A stretch of 64,000 bases of DNA from Palaemon carinicauda (taxonomy: Eukaryota; Arthropoda; Malacostraca; Decapoda; Palaemonidae), in the NCBI RefSeq assembly GCF_036898095.1, contig NC_090729.1:62647282-62711281 (forward strand), given 5' to 3'. The translations under genes were made by a program, and so were the position numbers. Under the pieces are notes generated by a model. It was not told the origin of the DNA and made no database searches. It saw only the letters and a program-made list of their open reading frames with translations. This document shows positions 1 through 16,644 of this stretch, one piece after another (positions within the stretch are counted from its first letter, which is position 1; each line of letters opens with the position of its first letter).

Positions 1-77
1 ATTCTTCTTCCTTTGGGACTTCTTTTCTGAAATTTATTCCTAATGAAGTAACATTAACATGAGGAGAAAGCAAAAAA

Positions 78-184
<107 letters not shown>

Positions 185-189
185 AAGAA

Positions 190-460
190 TATTTGATGTC
201 TCTCCTAGATATATTATGGCTTAATAACTCTTGAATTTTTATTGATTACTGACACACTCTCCTATGATCAGCGTGGAGGCATGGCAAAAGTCTGTTGTGT
301 TTCTCTCTGCCTTGGAGATGTATACCTTCAATTTCTCCATTGTTTCACTTTTCTTCTTCATTGTAGCATTTTCACTGTACCATGAATGGTCGTCCAAAAA
401 GATGCCAAAATATTGTCTTCCACTTGCATTCCATGGTGGTGAAGGACTCTAACAAACATC
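190..460 (-). pseudogene. copia integrase core remnant
   Basis: The minus-strand translation near 400-300 reads DDHSWYSENATMKKKSE, like the DDHSRY segment around the first catalytic Asp of copia integrase. It then runs into a degraded GECVSNQ block resembling the GGEYVSNEF region that holds the second catalytic Asp, which is lost here. The sequence stops at the (TA)n tract, so the C-terminal part is missing. Confidence 0.6.
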
Positions 461-506
461 ACTAGGTACTATTTTTTTTTTATTCACTTGCATACAATGG
501 CTTATT

Positions 507-725
507 TTAGGGCTTACCTTCTATGTATTTTGTGCAGTATTGAAGTTTTCCTTTCACTTCACAAACTCTGGGTATGGATAGTACATATCCAAAGCTTTGG
601 TGCCACAAATCAATTGTTGCTCTATCTTTCTTCTTCTGAAATCTTATGTTATTACCTTGCAAAACTATCTTGGATATGATAAATATTCGCTGCTCCATTT
701 CAGTATCCCTTTTGACATAATTCAT
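507..725 (-). pseudogene. copia GAG-pre-integrase domain remnant
   Basis: A 72-codon minus-strand frame carries IDLWHQSFGYV, the conserved His-containing motif of the GAG-pre-integrase (HHCC-like) domain that precedes the copia integrase core. The domain lies correctly between protease and integrase. Normal copia sequence has WH-RLGH here, so the second His is lost, consistent with decay. Confidence 0.65.
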
Positions 726-839
726 TCACCTCTTTCACTTGTTTGACAACATTGTATGTAACTAATTAAAACTCTTTTCATCAAATTTTCTTTCACACAT
801 CAGGTTTCTATCTAGTTTTGGGGTATAGTATACCTCTTG

Positions 840-1030
840 TCATTTTAACTCATATCCACCATACTGGTACAGTATTTCATTTTCATAATCCCTTTTCCTC
901 TACACAGAACTGTAAACTTCTTTCCATTGCTCCGCTTTACATTACCTAGGATGCTACTGTCAAAATCAACAAATTTGTCTTGATGAGGTGTCATCTGATC
1001 ACTAGCACCAGAATCCATCTTCCATAATTG
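840..1030 (-). pseudogene. copia aspartic protease remnant
   Basis: Minus-strand codons from about 1030 read WKMDSGASDQMTPHQDKF, the canonical copia retropepsin start with catalytic Asp in DSGA. It is followed by FVDFDSSILG and a degenerate continuation. Position between gag and GAG-pre-integrase is as expected for the copia polyprotein. The reading frame is not continuous with its neighbours, so it cannot be expressed as a polyprotein. Confidence 0.75.
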
Positions 1031-1349
1031 TTAGGAATCTTCTTCTATCTGTTTTTATCTGCTCTGGTTTTGGCAACTTTTCCTGTTAGCTCCTCTCCTT
1101 CAGATTCACTTTCTTTGTCTATATTAGTGTCACATTGTGCTTTCTTCCCAGATATTTTCTTCCTCCTTTTATTTGTCTGTCTCTCCTATTGTGTCTTCTT
1201 TCTTTTTTTGTCTCTTATTTCTTCATTATCTCTCCTTTCTACATTATCTCTTCTTTTTCGGGTTATTAACAGTATCTTCCTCTATAGCCAGGCTGGCTAC
1301 AAGCATAGAAGACAGATCTTTGGTCCTCTCTCATAAAGCCTCTTGTGCC

Positions 1350-1905
1350 TTATTCTCTTTTATAATTTGTGTTTGAATTTCCATTTTCTTTTCTTGAATC
1401 TCTTCTGAAGTTCGTTTTATAAACTAAAAAGTTCTCTTCTTCTCTTGACTTTAAAAAAATTTCATATCTGGTTATATGTTTAAGACCTCTCAGCACAAAC
1501 ATAACTACCATTGAATCTGGAAATGAAGCCATTTCTACCGCTAAAGCTGTATTCTCAACTCTGGCTATTCTGATTACACATGCTATATATTCCCTCATAG
1601 AAAATTCTTCAATTTTACTTCATGTACACAGTTTTTCGAGCAATCTACTATCTGAAATGTATCCATTTTTATGTGGATATCGCTTAAAATATCCCACACT
1701 TCTTTTGCTTTGGTACAATCAATGCTGACATCTAGAACTATATTATCCAATTGTTGTGTAATGTAACTCAGTGCGTAGCTCTTTTTTTTGAAGTTGCTTT
1801 TCCTCCAGTCGTCTTCATCGTCCTCATATCCTGGATCTATACATTCCCACCACCTCTTCTGAGTAAGAGCCGCTTTAGTTTTCTTTGCCCAATGGAAATA
1901 TTTGT
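1350..1905 (-). pseudogene. copia gag (UBN2-type) remnant
   Basis: The minus-strand translation gives a gag segment with the features of copia gag: an HW-KKTKAALTQKRWWE stretch, then KKSYALSYITQQLDN and TKAKEVWDIL, followed in the next frame by REYIACV, MASFPDSMVVMFVLRGL and a YEIF end. These match the conserved helices of UBN2/copia gag, which packages element RNA in virus-like particles. The two parts lie in different frames that meet near 1597, so the gene is broken. No zinc knuckle was seen between gag and protease. The upstream 50 codons of the longer reading frame look like non-coding extension. Confidence 0.72.
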
Positions 1906-1910
1906 GGTTG

Positions 1911-2376
1911 TGAAGTAATAAACAGCATTTGGTTGTGGGGACAGTTAACGGAGAAAGGAACCATTGTGCTGGCGCAAAGACAAGAGGGGAGGCAGTATGC
2001 AAAAAGGATTGATAAAGGAAAGAGTGCAGTGCACATGAGAAGAATATGGACAAAATATAAAAATACAGTGATAGCCTACAGTGAGAAGTGTATGAGTAGT
2101 AAACTTGGGGGAAAACTTAGTTATACAAGAGGAGCACAGTGAGAAACTGACGTCGGTAGACATAGTGGTGATACTAAAGGATGAGGGAGTGAGCAGCCAG
2201 TTTGAAAGAATTGCACCACGTGCTACGAGGTGATGTAGACGGCAAAAGGAAGGACAGGCCTTGAACAAGTAAATAACACTATGACAAGCTATCTAGGCTT
2301 TTATAAACAAGCAAAATAGGAGAAAAAAGGGCCACCGTGTTTAAGCTGAATAATCCGGAGAGGGAGATATCTCAGA
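1911..2376. other. Intergenic/undetermined, includes half of a diverged direct repeat
   Basis: No convincing coding sequence. Bases about 2150-2290 resemble 4382-4512 (shared blocks GTAGACATAGTGGTGATACT and ATTGCACCACGTG), so this part probably belongs to the gypsy-like element that follows. Confidence 0.5.
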
Positions 2377-3070
2377 GTGGGTGGAGAAATGGACATGGTG
2401 TGTGAATTTCAGAATGTTCCAGAAGTTGCTACTGTGGTGCCATTGAGACTAACATGGAGATCGTTTCCAGTGTACCAACAACTACCAAAGGACAAAAGGG
2501 GTGAGAAAAATTATGTTAAGCAGAGCTTGAAGGCTGCATTTGCAGGGAACTCCTTTGCTGCATACGAGAAGTTTGTGAATCAGAAGATGATGTCAGGTGA
2601 GAGCTCTGATGTGTTTTCAGCGAATTTGTGCATGTTAGTAGAACGCTTTGGTGGAGTGTCCGAGAAGACTTTGGTATGTGCATTTGTGAGAGGATTACCT
2701 GAAGGCGCAAGGCAAATGCTACGTGCAGGAGCCAACGTTGAAGACTTAAAGCTTGGGAGTATACTACGAGAGCCAAGGCTTTGTTACTGGAGGAGGGTGC
2801 TGGTATGGCCGGTAGTGTGGTGACAATTCGTGAAGACTGCACGGGTGCAAGTGGATCACTATTGCAAGCCGAGGTAGGTGCAGTTGCAGTTTCGCTTAAG
2901 ACTAGCACCAAGATTGGACAGCACAGCAATCATCAAGGTTGTTATGCATGTTGAGGGCCAAACCATCTTGCCAGGCACTGTCTAGTAGCTGAAAAAGAGA
3001 AATGTCAAGTGCTTCAGGTGTGTTAAAGTGGGACATGTGGCAACGGAGTTCCCCGAGAGGATTGCTACAA
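2377..3070 (+). pseudogene. gypsy-like gag with two degenerate zinc knuckles
   Basis: The open part (2377-2823) gives a helical capsid-like segment including KQSLKAAFAGNSFAAYEKF and ALVC-like FVRGLPEGARQMLRAG, the common 'F-GLP' end of retroelement capsids. Downstream, two CCHC-type knuckles can be read in other frames: CYAC-(stop)-GPNHLARHC near 2940 and CFRCVKVGHVATEF near 3010, the latter with its last Cys changed to Phe. The knuckles would bind genomic RNA in the intact protein. Frame changes and an internal stop make it a pseudogene. Confidence 0.65.
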
Positions 3071-3181
3071 AGGGGATAGGAAACGAGTAACGAAAGCGGG
3101 CTTCAGCACCAGATCGCTTTATTGGGAGTCTATAGGTGCTCTATCATATAAAACCTACAAGGGAACTGAAAGAATTGCCAA

Positions 3182-3439
3182 GTGATGGTGGATACTGGAT
3201 GCACGCAAGTGATCTCTAACGCAGTTAGATGCGAGATATGGCAGCGAAAGAATGTTGTCATGACGCAAATTGGAGGCTTCTGGAAGAGTCAAGGGACAGA
3301 CAAAGTACGTGTGGCATTCAAAGGCAACGTTGAGGTGGAGGTACACGCCAACGTATCAACTACAAAGTTATATGGGTTTGACTGTGTCCTGGGTATGGAT
3401 GCAATAAAGAAAATGAAGCGAGTGATGGTTATGAATTAG
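3182..3439 (+). pseudogene. gypsy-like aspartic protease remnant
   Basis: An 85-codon frame begins MMVDTGCTQVISNAVRC. DTG is the retropepsin catalytic triad, here followed by Cys as in several gypsy-like lineages, and GFDCVLGMDAI near the end corresponds to the conserved ILG-D element of the protease C-terminus. The frame is open but isolated from gag and RT by shifts. Confidence 0.65.
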
Positions 3440-3779
3440 GAAGCAGTATTACTTAGAGTACAGCCTGGAATGAACGAAACAGTAGTAGGGCTGTGTTTCA
3501 GTACTCATAGCAGTGATGGGCTCCAAGTGGACGAGCAAGTCTTCAACGCAGTGTTTGATGCTTTAGCTAAGTGTTGGCCTATAGCCTGGAAATGGAGAGT
3601 CTATAAAGAGCTACTAGTGCTGAAGAATACAAGATTATAATATGCAGTCCAACTTGAGGCACAACAGAGATATGAAGAAGAGTTGCAGGAGTGATTACAG
3701 TGGGGCGGGCTGCAGCCGTATGATAGGGGTAAGAATGGCCCTGCTAAAGACTCAATTCTGTGGATTTTTAGTTATCTTG

Positions 3780-4345
3780 TCTAGTTAGGATAAGGTGAGG
3801 CCGGTAATGGACTTTCGTGAGGTCAATACTTACATTGATGTCCATACTAGAGATTAGAATGTTTGTGCAGACAAGCTACATGAATGGCGAAAGATGGCTG
3901 TCAATGTAAGATAGATCTTGCTAAGGCTTATTTGAAAATAAGAGTGGAGGAGAGATTATGGCCATACCAAACAGTTATGTTTCAAGGTAAGAGGTATTGC
4001 CTTACAGGGTTTGGATTTGGCTTAAATGTTGCCTCACTGGTGATGCAAGCAGCAATTAATAAAGTGTTGGAGCAGAACGCAGTAGTGCGTGATGGTACTA
4101 CGATCGCATATGTATATAATGTACTAGTGCGTGAGGATACGGTAGTAGTGATATACGTAATCATTCATTTGGAGAAATACTGGTTATATTCTATGCAACT
4201 TGAAAATATACAGAAATGTAAGCGAGCATTTGGACTACAGGTGTGGGGAGAGAATAGCAAGTTGCAGTGGTGTAGGAATGGTAATGTGCCAGATGTACCC
4301 AACCAAGTGACACTCGCGATGTGTTTCCTGTTTGTGGGAAACTAA
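3780..4345 (+). pseudogene. gypsy-like reverse transcriptase remnant
   Basis: RT blocks are visible: KVRPVMDFREVNTYID at about 3793 in one frame, then KIDLAKAYLKIRVEERLWPYQTVMFQGKRYCL and FGLNVASLVMQAAINKVLEQ in the open frame from 3884. The catalytic YxDD box is replaced by YVYN in AYVYNVLVRED, so both metal-binding aspartates of that motif are lost. VGNxLISHYPVCGRL follows after the stop at 4343-4345, as in related polyproteins. Confidence 0.75.
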
Positions 4346-4381
4346 TTAGTCATTACCCTGTGTATGGGAGGCTGCAAGTAT

Positions 4382-4512
4382 GGTAGACATAGTGGTGATA
4401 CTTAGCAATAAAGGAATGAGCAGCTAGTTGGAAAGGATTGCACCACGTGGCACGTGGTGGTTGAGCTGGCATATGAAAGGACAGGCATTTGGACAAGTAA
4501 GTTATGCTATTA
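4382..4512 (+). repeat. Diverged direct repeat of 2150-2290
   Basis: Shares GTAGACATAGTGGTGATACT, GAATGAGCAGC, ATTGCACCACGTG and GGACAGGC-TT-GACAAGTAA blocks with 2150-2290, in the same orientation and order. It may mark a partial duplication within the gypsy-like element or decayed terminal repeats. Confidence 0.6.
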
Positions 4513-4520
4513 CAATAAGT

Positions 4521-4709
4521 TTGCGCAACATGTTGCGTCATAGTACTTTTGTAAACATCAGTGTAGTAACAATGGTGTTCTTCCAAAAATTTCCAATCTT
4601 TTACGAAATCTATTTTACTATTGGTGGTCAGGCCGCTAATCTGTTATGGTTTTTTTGGGGCGATTATATATGATATTTTTCTTTTTTTAATTACATAGTC
4701 TTTATAATA
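4521..4709. other. No recognisable feature
   Basis: Short AT-rich spacer between the gypsy-like remnant and the Tigger element; nothing could be identified. Confidence 0.4.
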
Positions 4710-6031
4710 GAGTGATACCTCGGTAGTCGAACGACTCTAAATTCGAACAAATCGGAGTTCGACCAAAAAATTCGAGTAATTTTTGCTGCGGTGTTGGAAC
4801 AAAAAATCAGAACTCGAACAGCCAAACGCGTGGCCGAGTGAGATAAGCGGCCATCTCGGCTACTCTCGCTTCGTCGGGTAGCATCATTTCAAGAGAGAGC
4901 GTCAGTCCGACAACATATGTTGAGAATTTATTGTGATTTAGTGCGTTTTATTGTCTTTTTTTGCCGATAATAATGGGCCCCAAGAAAGTTAGTGATAAGG
5001 GGAAGGATAAGAGGAAAACAGTGAGAACAACGATCGAGTTGAAGAAGGAAATTATTGCAAAATACGAGTGTCTGATCTAGCCTTACAGTATGGCATGGCG
5101 AAGTCGACCATTTCGACCTTTTTGAAAAATAAGGAAGTGATAAAGAAAGCTAATGTTGCACAGGGAGTGACAGCAATTAGTAAGCAAAGGCCACAAGTAA
5201 TTGAGGAAATGGAAAAGTTGCTCCTTATATTTATTAAAGAAAAGCAGTTGGCCGGGGAAAGTAAAAGTGAAGCTTTCATTTGTGAGAAAGCTCTTCATAT
5301 TTATAAAGAATTGGTGAAGAAAAGTGCCAGGACTAGTGAAAGTGATTCGTCATTTACTTTTAAAGCAAGCAGGGGCTGGTTCGAGAAATTCCGGAACAGA
5401 ACTGGTATTCACCGTGTGACTAGGCATGGGGAGGTAGCCAGTTCGGATCAGGCCAGTTCAGAAACAGCAGTAGCAAACAGGGCAGTGAACATCTTTAATG
5501 ATAGTGTTATGTCTCACTTTAGAAGAATAATGCAGAAGAGAAAGAAGCAGCTGACAAATGACATGTTTTTCACAAAAGAAAAGAGAGCTGCTACATCCCA
5601 GCCTGATTCCCCTCCAAAGAAGAGAAACAGAAGAGAAAAAACCCCTGAAGGAGATTTGCCCTACCTTTTACTGCAGAGAAAAAAAAACCCTGAAGGAGAA
5701 CTACCCAGCCATATCATGGAAGGGGACTCTCCTTCCAAGCAGTAATCTCCCCCTTTCATCCTCTCCACATCCATTCGTGTATGCCATTGAACCGATGCTC
5801 AAACGTATGTACAGTAAATGGTTTAAAATTGTTTTATATAGTTTTCAGACCAATTTCGTACACATTTAAATAATTATTGTTGTTAAGGTACACGTTTTAT
5901 TAATATTTTGGGCATTTTGGAGTGCGTAGGAACGTATAAAAATAAATACCATTAATTCTTATGGGAAAAAAGGTTTCAGTACTCGAACACTGATCCCGAA
6001 CGGATTATGGTTGAGTACCGAGGTATCACTG
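4710..6031 (+). mobile_element. Tigger/pogo-like DNA transposon, internally deleted
   Basis: Terminal inverted repeats of about 23 bp: the left end reads GAGTGATACCTCGGTAGTCG and the complement of the right end reads CAGTGATACCTCGGTACTCA. Both are flanked by the TA target dinucleotide (4708-4709 and 6032-6033). This is the pattern of Tigger/pogo elements of the Tc1/mariner superfamily. At 1322 bp it is about half the length of a full element, and the encoded transposase has lost its DDE catalytic core, so it could only move if supplied with transposase in trans. Confidence 0.88.
4973..5745 (+). pseudogene. Tigger transposase pseudogene lacking the DDE core
   Basis: Translation from the ATG at 4973 gives the basic N-terminus MGPKKVSDKGKDKRKT and the first helices of a Psq/CENP-B-type DNA-binding domain (TTIELKKEIIAKYE). 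A frameshift near 5070 follows, and the domain continues in another frame as VSDLALQYGMAKSTISTFLK. The second CENP-B helix-turn-helix (GWFEKFRNRTGIHRV) is intact. Sequence then jumps directly to a C-terminal tail (VNIFNDSVMSHFRRIMQKRK), so the whole catalytic DDE region of about 200 residues is deleted. The remainder ends in a lysine/proline-rich tail. DNA binding could persist if the frameshift were bypassed; catalysis could not. Confidence 0.85.
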
Positions 6032-6189
6032 TACTATTTATCTACCTTCCTGAGTCGGATCAACAAAAACACTATCACAGTTGTTGTGTTTTAATGGCAA
6101 CTGCTGTGGTTGATCACCACAGGAGTGCGTTGGGCATGCCCAGCTGAGTTCTGGGTAGAACCTATTTTGATGAAACACTAACTTAAACT

Positions 6190-6529
6190 AGACGCCTCTG
6201 ACCTTTAATACTTATGCAAGTTTAATTTTACTTTACTAATTTAATTATATACCATGATACTGATTTAACCTTCCATTTTCCTTTACCTGAATCTTATTTA
6301 CCAGTTAATTCCAAATAGTATTTATCTTTATTTTCTTTTCCCTTTGTCCTACTGATAGGAGAAAACCAAAGCCATGGTTGGTCAAGTCTTCCATTTGTAT
6401 CTTTTGTCTTAATTTGGTTACTAAGATAAACGAACATCCAAAAACCTATATATTTAATTTTCTATAGGTCCAACCTTCTTTTATTTGATTGATAATATGT
6501 TTGTAATATAACCATCTTGTAGGAGATAG
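6190..6529 (+). repeat. R1 repeat copy 1, left part (LTR-like), split by piggyBac A
   Basis: Matches 17640-18000 in order and orientation, with shared blocks such as CAAAGCC-TGGTTGGTCAAGTC and TTATCTTTATTTTCTTTTC; the family also occurs inverted at 51680-52510. Copy 1 is interrupted at TTAA by the piggyBac element and resumes at 16645. Confidence 0.75.
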
Positions 6530-6549
6530 TTAACCCTGGATAGGTACGC
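6530..6549. repeat. piggyBac A: TTAA target duplication and left terminal inverted repeat
   Basis: TTAA at 6530-6533 is followed by CCCTGGATAGGTACGC, the element end. The CCC start and TTAA target are diagnostic of piggyBac. The same 5' bases begin the copies at 24542 and 35736. Confidence 0.95.
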
Positions 6550-6565
6550 TCCTCGGACACCCCTT

Positions 6566-6596
6566 TAAGGGTATACTCGGTCGCGCGCGACCCCGA
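6566..6596 (+). promoter_or_regulatory. Internal palindromic motif near left end (candidate transposase site)
   Basis: Starts about 32 bp inside the left end. AAGGGTATACTCGGTCGCG is followed by a CGCGACC half-site, making an interrupted palindrome GGTCGCGCGCGACC. Close variants lie at the same place in copies B and C, and again about 200 bp from the right ends. Role as a binding site is inference. Confidence 0.5.
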
Positions 6597-7268
6597 CTCC
6601 GAAAAAAATTCTTGAAAAATCTCTTTTTGCAGTAACCTCATTTTTTTTTACCCAAAAAAAAAATAAAATGAATGCTTAAAACTACTGTAAAGATAAAAAC
6701 TACTCATCTGCATAAAAACTATTAATTATAAATATTTTTAAAAAATAAGTAGAAAAAAAAGACCTTACATAAAAATTCATAAAAAAATAATTTTTCTCCT
6801 ATTTAAAAAAATAATTTTAGGGATTGAATCTTGAATGTCTAGGACACATCTTGCTATATTTTGGATGAAATCGGACCCATAGAGGTGAAGATCTGAAATG
6901 AGAAAAAAAGGGTAACTTTTTTGGGCCAAAAAAATGTGTCCAAATTTCATGAATTTTTTTAGGTACCCAAATGAAATCCGAATTGGCTAATTTTTTATGG
7001 AATAAACACATGTTATCCTAGAATAGAAATATGTAAAAAAATCTTCATTATTTTGTAAATTACATTTATATCAGGGGACATATCTAAAGGTCATTTTTTG
7101 AGTACTTAGAAATTTCGTAAAAAAATACCTATATATAATATTTAATATGATTTTATGCAGGTAAAAATATACCAAAATATCACAAATTCTATAGGGAACA
7201 AGAATATATATAGATAGGGCAACTTACGCTTCGGATATGTCCACAAAATGGCCGCCAACCACACTGAC

Positions 7269-13251
<5,983 letters not shown>

Positions 13252-13344
13252 TTTGATATCTGCAAAGAATGAGAAAAAATTAGAAATACGCATTCGATGA
13301 AAAATGGATCCCCTTCCAATATATCTGAGGCAAAAAACAATGTC

Positions 13345-16330
13345 ATGCATGGGTAGCCAGATCATCTAGAAAAACTTTCCAACACTATAAAAATATAAGT
13401 TTTACGACAAAACTTGCCAATTCATTACGGTAACATGACTAAGCAAAAAAATGCAAAACAAATAAAAAAGGGCACTCTATGAAAAATAGCAACGTGCTAA
13501 TGGTGGTCCATTCAGAAAAAAAAAATTCAGCCACGTGCTAGGCAAACCATCAAGGCACATTTTCCGACAAATAAACATCTAAATGAATCATTACTCTGTG
13601 ATAGTTACTTAGTACGTAGTAATTTTGAAAGAAATGGGAAAAAACGAAAAAATGGCAAACACAGGAAAATCGAACACATACCTATATTATTATTAGCCAA
13701 GCTTCAAGCCTAGTTGGAAAAGTAAGATGCTCCAAGTGAGGGCTCCAACAGGGAAAAATAGCCTAGTGAGGAAAGGAAATAAGGAAATAAATTAATGATG
13801 AGAATAAATTAACAATATATCATTCTAAAAACAGTAACAAATATATACGCCATATCTGGCTAAAAAAAAAAGAAAGGTATGGGTAGCCAGATCATCTAGA
13901 AACACTTTCCAACACTATAAAAATATAAGTTTTACGACAAAACTTGCCAATTCATTACGGTAACATGACTAAGCAAAAAAATGCAAAACAAATAAAAAAG
14001 GGCACTCTATGAAAAATAGCAACGTGCTAATGGTGGTCCATTCAGAAAACAAAAATTTCAGCCACGTGCTAGGAGAACCATCAAGGCACATTTTCCGACA
14101 AATAAACATCTAAATGAATCATTACTCTGTGATAGTTACTTAGTACGTAGTAATTCCGAAAGAAATGGGAAAAAACGAAAAAATAGCAAACACAGGAAAA
14201 TCGAACACATACCTATATACGCCATATCTGGCTAAAAAAAAGGTAGGCATGGGTAGCCAGATCATCTAGAAACACTTTCCAACACAATAAAAATATAAGT
14301 TTTACGACAAAACTTGCCAATTCCTTACGGTAACATGACTAAGCAAAAAAATGCAAAACAAATAAAAAGGGGAACTCGCGAAAAAATGGCCAACATTCTA
14401 ATATACGGCATCTCAGATAAAAAAAAGACATGCACGTGTTAGCCCAACCATCAAGGCACACTTTGTAACAAATAGGCTACACATGAAAAAAAAAAATCAA
14501 TACTATATGGCAATTCCTTACGCCGTAGTAAATTTTTACAAATATTGAAAAAAACAGAAATTGGCAACCGCAGGAAAACACGCCACACACCGATAGCATC
14601 TATGGCGTACCTGACAATAACAAAGTCACGCATGGGTAGCCAGATCATCTATACACACTTTCCAATGCTATAAAAATGAAAGTTTTACGATACCATTTGC
14701 TAATTTCTTACGGAAAAATGACTTGGCCAAGAAATGAAAAAAACTGAAAAAGGGACACTCGTTGAAAAATAGCAACGTGCTAATGGTGGTCCATTCAGAA
14801 AAAAAAAATTCAGCCACGTGCTAGGAAAACCATCAAGGCACATTTTCCGACAAATAAACATCTAAATGAATCATTACTCTGTAATAGTTACTTAGTACGT
14901 AGTAATTCCGAAAGAAATGGGAAAAAACGAAAAAATAGCAAACACAGGAAAATCGAACACATACCTATATACGCCATATCTGGCTAAAAAAAAGATAGGC
15001 ATGGGTAGCCAGATCATCTAGAAACACTTTCCAACACAATAAAAATATAAGTTTTACGACAAAACTTGCCAATTCCTTACAGTAACATGACTAAGCAAAA
15101 AAAATGCTAAACAAATAAAAAAGTGCACTCTATGAAAAATAGCAACGTGCTAATGGTGGTCCATTCAGAAAACAAAAATTTCAGCCACGTGCTAGGAAAA
15201 CCATCAAGGCACATTTTCCGACAAATAAACATCTAAATGAATCATTACTCTGTGATAGTTACTTAGTACGTAGTAATTCCGAAAGAAATGGGAAAAACCG
15301 AAAAAATAGCAAACACAGGAAAATCGAACACATACCTATATACGCCATATCTGGCTAAAAAAAAAGGTAGGCATGGGTAGCCAGATCATCTAGAAACACT
15401 TTCCAACACAATAAAAATATAAGTTTTACGACAAAACTTGCCAATTCCTTACGGTAACATGACTAAGCAAAAAAATGCAAAGCAAATAAAAAGGGGCACT
15501 CGCGAAAAAATGGCTAACATTCTAATATACGGCATCTCAGATAAAAAAAAAAGACATGCACGTGTTAGCCCAACCATCAATGCACACTTTCGAACAAATA
15601 AACATGAAAAAAATCAATACTATATATCAATTCCTTACGCCGCAGTAAATTTTTACAAATATTGAAAAAAACAGAAATTGGCAACCGCAGTTAAATACCC
15701 CACATACCAATATCTACGGCGTATCTGACAAAAACAAAGTCACCGATGGGTAGCCAGATCATCTATACACACTTTCCAATGCTATAAAAATAAAAGTTTT
15801 GCGATACTATTTGCTAATTTCTCATGGAAAAATGACTTAGCCAAGAAATGAAAAAAACTGAAAAAGGGGGACTCGTGGAAAAATGGCCAACATTCTAATA
15901 TACGGCATCTCAGATAAAAAAAAAGACATGCACGTGTTAGCCCAACCATCAAGGCACACTTTCGAACAAATAAACATGAAAAAAAATCAATACTATACGG
16001 CAATTCCTTACGCCGCAGTAAATTTTTACAAATATTGAAAAAAACAGAAATTGGTAACCGCAGTTAAATGCCCCACATACCAATATCTACGGCGTACCTG
16101 ACAAAAACAAAGTCCCGCATGGGTAGCCAGATCATCTATACACACTTTCCAACACTGAAAAAGCAAAAGTTTTGCGACACTATTTGGCAATTTCTTACGG
16201 AAAAATGACTTGGCCAAAAAATGCAAAAAACTGAAAAAGGGGCACTCGCGGTAAAATGGTCCTCGTGGTGATGAACGGCATTTCAACTAAAAAAAAAAGC
16301 AGGCACGTGGTAGCTAAATCATCCACCAAG
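13345..16330. repeat. Satellite-like tandem array inside piggyBac A (unit about 372 bp)
   Basis: The anchor GGGTAGCCAGATCATCT occurs at 13351, 13881, 14251, 14634, 15003, 15375, 15748 and 16121; after the first gap of 530 the spacings are 369-383 bp. Units share CACGTG(C/T)TAG, AACCATCAAGGCACA, ACAAATAAACAT and TAGTACGTAGTAA blocks. Two unit subtypes alternate. The array lies between the predicted non-coding first exon and the first coding exon, hence within a 5' intron. The same units are present in copies B and C. Confidence 0.92.
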
Positions 16331-16417
16331 AATTTCCACATCTGATAACCTATACAAGTTGCACCATTCTACGACAATTTCATAATACGTAATAACTTTG
16401 ATAAATATGCAACTTAC

Positions 16418-16624
16418 CTTAGAAGGGTAAACTCGGTCGCGAACGACCCCGACGTGTCTCAGAAATCTGGGAAGGAGTAGAGCTAGAGCGAAGCACGTCT
16501 GTACACTACCAGAGCGTGTGGGCAAGTGACCGACTGCAGGTCATCACCCACAAATTCCATCACGGGGGTGAGTCACGTGATAAAAACCTCTTTTGTTTTG
16601 ACGCTCGTGGTCTCAGACGACCCA
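16418..16624 (-). other. Predicted non-coding first exon and promoter end of piggyBac A
   Basis: Between the right terminus and a consensus donor (AAG then GTAAGT, intron starting at 16417) lies about 200 bp that would hold promoter and 5' exon of the transposase transcript. The matching acceptor would be TTTGCAG at 13260, eight bases upstream of the start codon. In copies B and C the equivalent donor is changed. Confidence 0.45.
16422..16451 (+). promoter_or_regulatory. Internal palindromic motif near right end (candidate transposase site)
   Basis: AAGGGTAAACTCGGTCGCG followed by AACGACCCCGAC repeats the left-end motif in the same orientation, about 190 bp from the right terminus. Equivalent positions are 27509-27540 in copy B and 38322-38351 in copy C. 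Confidence 0.5.
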
Positions 16625-16644
16625 CCGTACCGTTCCAGGGTTAA
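16625..16644. repeat. piggyBac A: right terminal inverted repeat and TTAA
   Basis: GTACCGTTCCAGGG then TTAA at 16641-16644. The complement begins CCCTGGAACGGTAC, matching the left end with a few mismatches. Confidence 0.93.

Larger units (their letters stand above)
2377..4520 (+). mobile_element. Decayed gypsy-like LTR retrotransposon
   Basis: Plus-strand remnants appear in gag, zinc-knuckle, protease, reverse transcriptase order. The RT wording (VRPVMDFREVN, KIDLAKAYL, PYQTVMFQGKRYCLT, GFGLNVA) is typical of a Ty3/gypsy-type RT. Multiple frameshifts and a lost catalytic motif make it inactive. No clear LTRs were identified; the diverged repeat pair at about 2150-2290 and 4382-4512 may be internal rather than terminal. 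Confidence 0.7.

Noticed and set aside
7222..7227. Further GTAAGT donor after the transposase stop codon
   Set aside because: It could end a 3' untranslated exon, but no matching downstream acceptor or polyadenylation site was identified, so no extra exon is annotated.
13252..13365. Upstream MIWLPM extension of the piggyBac transposase
   Set aside because: It lies upstream of a good TTTGCAG acceptor, and the MIWLPM frame recurs in the array units (for example near 14648), so it is intronic repeat sequence rather than protein.
13345..16330. Regularly spaced repeats as a CRISPR array
   Set aside because: Units are about 372 bp and almost wholly repeated, with no unique spacers, in a eukaryotic transposon.
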